Shown here piece by piece: positions 61,465 through 64,000 of a DNA stretch of 64,000 bases. Every line of letters starts with the position of its first letter. Within the stretch, counting starts at the first letter, position 1. Below the pieces are notes generated by a model. That model was not told the origin of the DNA. It searched no databases and saw only the letters and a list, made by a program, of their open reading frames with translations. The DNA is taken from positions 1 to 64,000 of the forward strand of contig WBMZ01008998.1 in NCBI GenBank assembly GCA_013400975.1, in the 5' to 3' direction. The stretch is from Atrichornis clamosus. Taxonomy: Eukaryota > Chordata > Aves > Passeriformes > Menuridae. A program made the translations under genes and the position numbers.

Positions 61465-62490
61465 AATCAGAGTTGAGGGAGTTGTTATTTTCTACTTGTC
61501 AGCAGGTGAAAAATGTAATGGATGACTGCATCCAAGAACATAACAAGAACTCTGGAGATAGGTATTCAAGTCACTTACTTTTTCTCACTATCAGTTCTCC
61601 ATTTGTATGAAAGGAGAAGCAACATTTTCCTTTCTCATAGAAATATTGCAAGGGTAAATGTGATGCTATATATGAGTCACACAAAGGCAGTGATGAGTAC
61701 TGTAGTAGGGCAGGGATCAGTAAATGCAGGTGGCCTGACAGCATCTCATTAAAAAAAATCTTTTCTTGTCCTGCTTTTCTTTTCTTCCCAGTCTTTGATG
61801 GTATGTGAGTAAGGGGCACTGAATTATTGAAAATGTGAATCAAGTGCACCTATGACAGTAAGAGTTCCTGGTGCTTAACATCCTGGAACTGCTCTCCTCC
61901 TCTATCCAACTTAATAATATTCTTAAAGCTATAGTTAGGTGCTCTAGATGGGGAATGAGGAGGAACAACCCTGTTAGTACTTCCTAAACAGAGGGGACTT
62001 TGTGGGACAGGTTTTCAGGTTTTGCAATTTTGCTGTGATTTCATAACTGACTCTAAATCCTATTCAGTTAGGACTGAACATTTTTACAAAATAAACAGGT
62101 CTGATTTAAAACAGATTTTTCAGTTTATCCTGGACAAACCTCAGTAAGTTATTGTATTGTTACAGAAATAAGTAAAAAAAAATGTAAATGACACAATTAA
62201 AAAACCCCAACTTTTGTCAACATATCATATTACCTTCACTTCAAAAGGGTGCAAAGAAAAGGACACAGAATATTTACTGTCTGAAATGTCTTTGTCCTTT
62301 CCTTTTGGAGAAAGTACCTTACACGATGGAGGAATGTATTCTGAAAGTAACCATTTTGCAAAGATTTCTGCTCTAGACATACAGCTGGGCATAAGCTACC
62401 AAGGAGGAACTTTTTTTTTTACTTCTTAATGATGTGGGGAAGGGACGAGTTAGACCAGGATTGTTATAGAAAATCTGGTAGTAATATTTT
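61465..62490. other. Unique DNA, no gene seen
   Basis: Nothing recognised. Frames of 76 (+) and 92 (-) codons at 61.52-61.85 kb overlap as shadows. Confidence 0.55.
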
Positions 62491-62654
62491 AAAATAATTT
62501 TCCCCAAGTAGAGTCTGCATTGCCTGTGACAATGAGAAATCTCCCCGTTTTAACTCAACCCATGAGCTTTCTGTTCTATTTGTCCCCTTGAAGAGGAGTA
62601 GTGAGTGAGCAGCTCTGTGGGCATTTGGCTTTTAGCAAAGGGTAGCACACCACA
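62491..62654 (+). mobile_element. Degraded 3' part of an ERVL-like LTR
   Basis: 'ataattttccccaagtagag', 'tctgcattgcctgtgac', 'caacccatgagctttctgtt', 'gaagaggagtagtgagtgag' and a 'caccaca' end match, in order, the 3' third of the LTR family also seen at 1-94 and 37.6-38.6 kb. It has many substitutions, so it is old. All three copies lie on the + strand. Confidence 0.7.
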
Positions 62655-64000
62655 GGACTGTGTAAGCTTTCTTTGGCCCAGCACTTGTTATCAACTCACT
62701 AAATGGACACTGCAGTGAAACAAAGTCCCTATTATAAAGGAGGTCAGACTTGATGGCAAAATCATTCCCTAGGCTTTAAGTTCTGAAACCATGAAACCTA
62801 TTAAAACTTTTTGCACAACCAGAAGTGAAGACAAAGTTTGACCTGTGACCTCAAATATATCAAAGTTTTATAAGATTAGAGCTGTTTATGGTTTAGTAAG
62901 AAACTTGTTTAACTTGACAATTTTGTGCAGATTCACTGAAGCATCTGCCCTTGTTGTGGATGAAAAAGGCTAAGTGGTTTAAAGGGTCAGTCCTAATGAG
63001 GAGATATGTACATAGAAAATCACCTCGAGAATGGATTTTCTATTCTATATTTGTACACTGATTAGGAAAATGGGAATCTGACCCATGGCTGGTGTTTTGA
63101 CTGCTTTTGCAGTGCCATCTACTAGTTCTTTAAGCATTGATCTGATGAAGTCTGATTTGTTATGGATTTATATCTCTTGGTTAATTGTGTGCTTCAGTGG
63201 AAGCTATGCCTGTGATCAGAACACCAGTAAGTTTTTTGTCACAAAACCTCTGGCATCTAATTTTAGTCTTTCTCTGTAGAAATCATTTTGTGACAACTAC
63301 TGAGTGTCATAAGGTCTTTCCAACATCAGTTTCCTATTTTTCACTAGGACTTTATATACTTTAAATTGTCTTTATATTTCACCTCCTCTGTCATGTCAGG
63401 CTGAAATCAGACAAGGTGTTCAGAAGTTATTAGAGAAACACTTTTTCTTTCTTGTATATATGCACAGACTCAGTGACTTAGCTGAATAAGCTATAGCTTC
63501 TTTGGAAACTAGGCTAATAAATAGCTACAGTGAAAGATTGCCTTATCCAGTGTTTTTGGAGTCTGTGGTGAATGCAAAGTGTACTCTCAAAGTATACAAA
63601 AGGATATAAATAAAAAAGCACCTAGGCATGCATAGCACCACAATAGAAACTATTTCACTACAGATCCTCACAGCTCTTGAGCATGACCTGGAAATCCCTC
63701 AGTGTTTTAGGCCAGTATGAGAAGAGAAGCAATTATTGAGTGTTGCTGAAGGCTCACTCCCTCTTGGCTGTTGGTCAGAGCAGTGCGGATGTGGTCTTGA
63801 ATGTCCTCAGTATTCTAAAAGTAAGTGTATGAACAAGAAGGAGAAAGTGTGTGTGTGGAGTGCAGGAGGAGTGGAAATCCCACAGGACACAGAAGAAGAG
63901 AGAAAGTCTGAAAGAAAAAATCTTACAGTTAGCTATTCTGAGTCTCTATGTATGAAAATATCCTGATGTTTCCAGACCATGAAGAAGTTGCAGACCGTAG
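62655..64000. other. Unique AT-rich DNA to the window end, no gene seen
   Basis: Nothing recognised. A 76-codon + frame at 63736-63966 is partly low-complexity (Lys/Glu-rich near its end) and has no recognisable domain. Confidence 0.55.

Overview
The window looks like AT-rich, gene-free nuclear DNA from a bird. The main evidence is eight copies of avian CR1 retrotransposons on both strands. Most keep the diagnostic 3' end: copies read antisense begin with repeats of 'atagaatc' followed by 'gttggaagg', and sense copies end in 'attctgtg'-like octamers. There are also seven LTR segments of bird endogenous retroviruses. One family resembles an ERVL-like LTR common in neoavian genomes, so a neoavian and possibly passerine bird is the best guess. 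The species cannot be fixed from sequence alone.

I find no protein-coding exon, tRNA, rRNA or other RNA gene that I can support. Every long open frame (177, 166, 152 and 133 codons) is either inside a retroelement, often antisense, or has no recognisable protein features. The window is best read as an intergenic or large-intron stretch. Small exons and conserved non-coding elements cannot be excluded without alignments.

Layout: 1-94, tail of an ERVL-like LTR. 95-12.5 kb, unique AT-rich DNA with a few short tandem duplications. 12.5-13.3 kb, a very old CR1/L3-type remnant. 18.7 kb, CR1 (-). 23.5-23.9 kb, a 408-bp solo LTR with 6-bp target duplications. 24.5 kb, CR1 (-) with the end of ORF2 still open. 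27.6-28.6 kb, an old LTR (-). 31.7-31.9 kb, a direct duplication joined by an inverted segment. 32.05-33.65 kb, a long CR1 (-) carrying ORF1-type esterase and ORF2 reverse-transcriptase remnants with the middle missing. 37.6-38.6 kb, a near-complete ERVL-like LTR (+). 39.1, 47.7 and 50.5 kb, CR1 (+). 51.5-52.7 kb, a CR1 (-) split by a 961-bp LTR. 56.2 kb, CR1 scrap. 59.8-60.4 kb, a 567-bp solo LTR with perfect 5-bp target duplications. 61.2-61.5 kb, three identical 86-bp repeats. 62.5 kb, a third piece of the ERVL-like LTR.

By my coordinates, recognisable interspersed elements cover about 13-14% of the window. Nothing here forms an operon, pathway or new system. The interest lies in the insertion history and in a few unusual rearrangements. 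All element identifications rest on recognition of sequence patterns without database searches.
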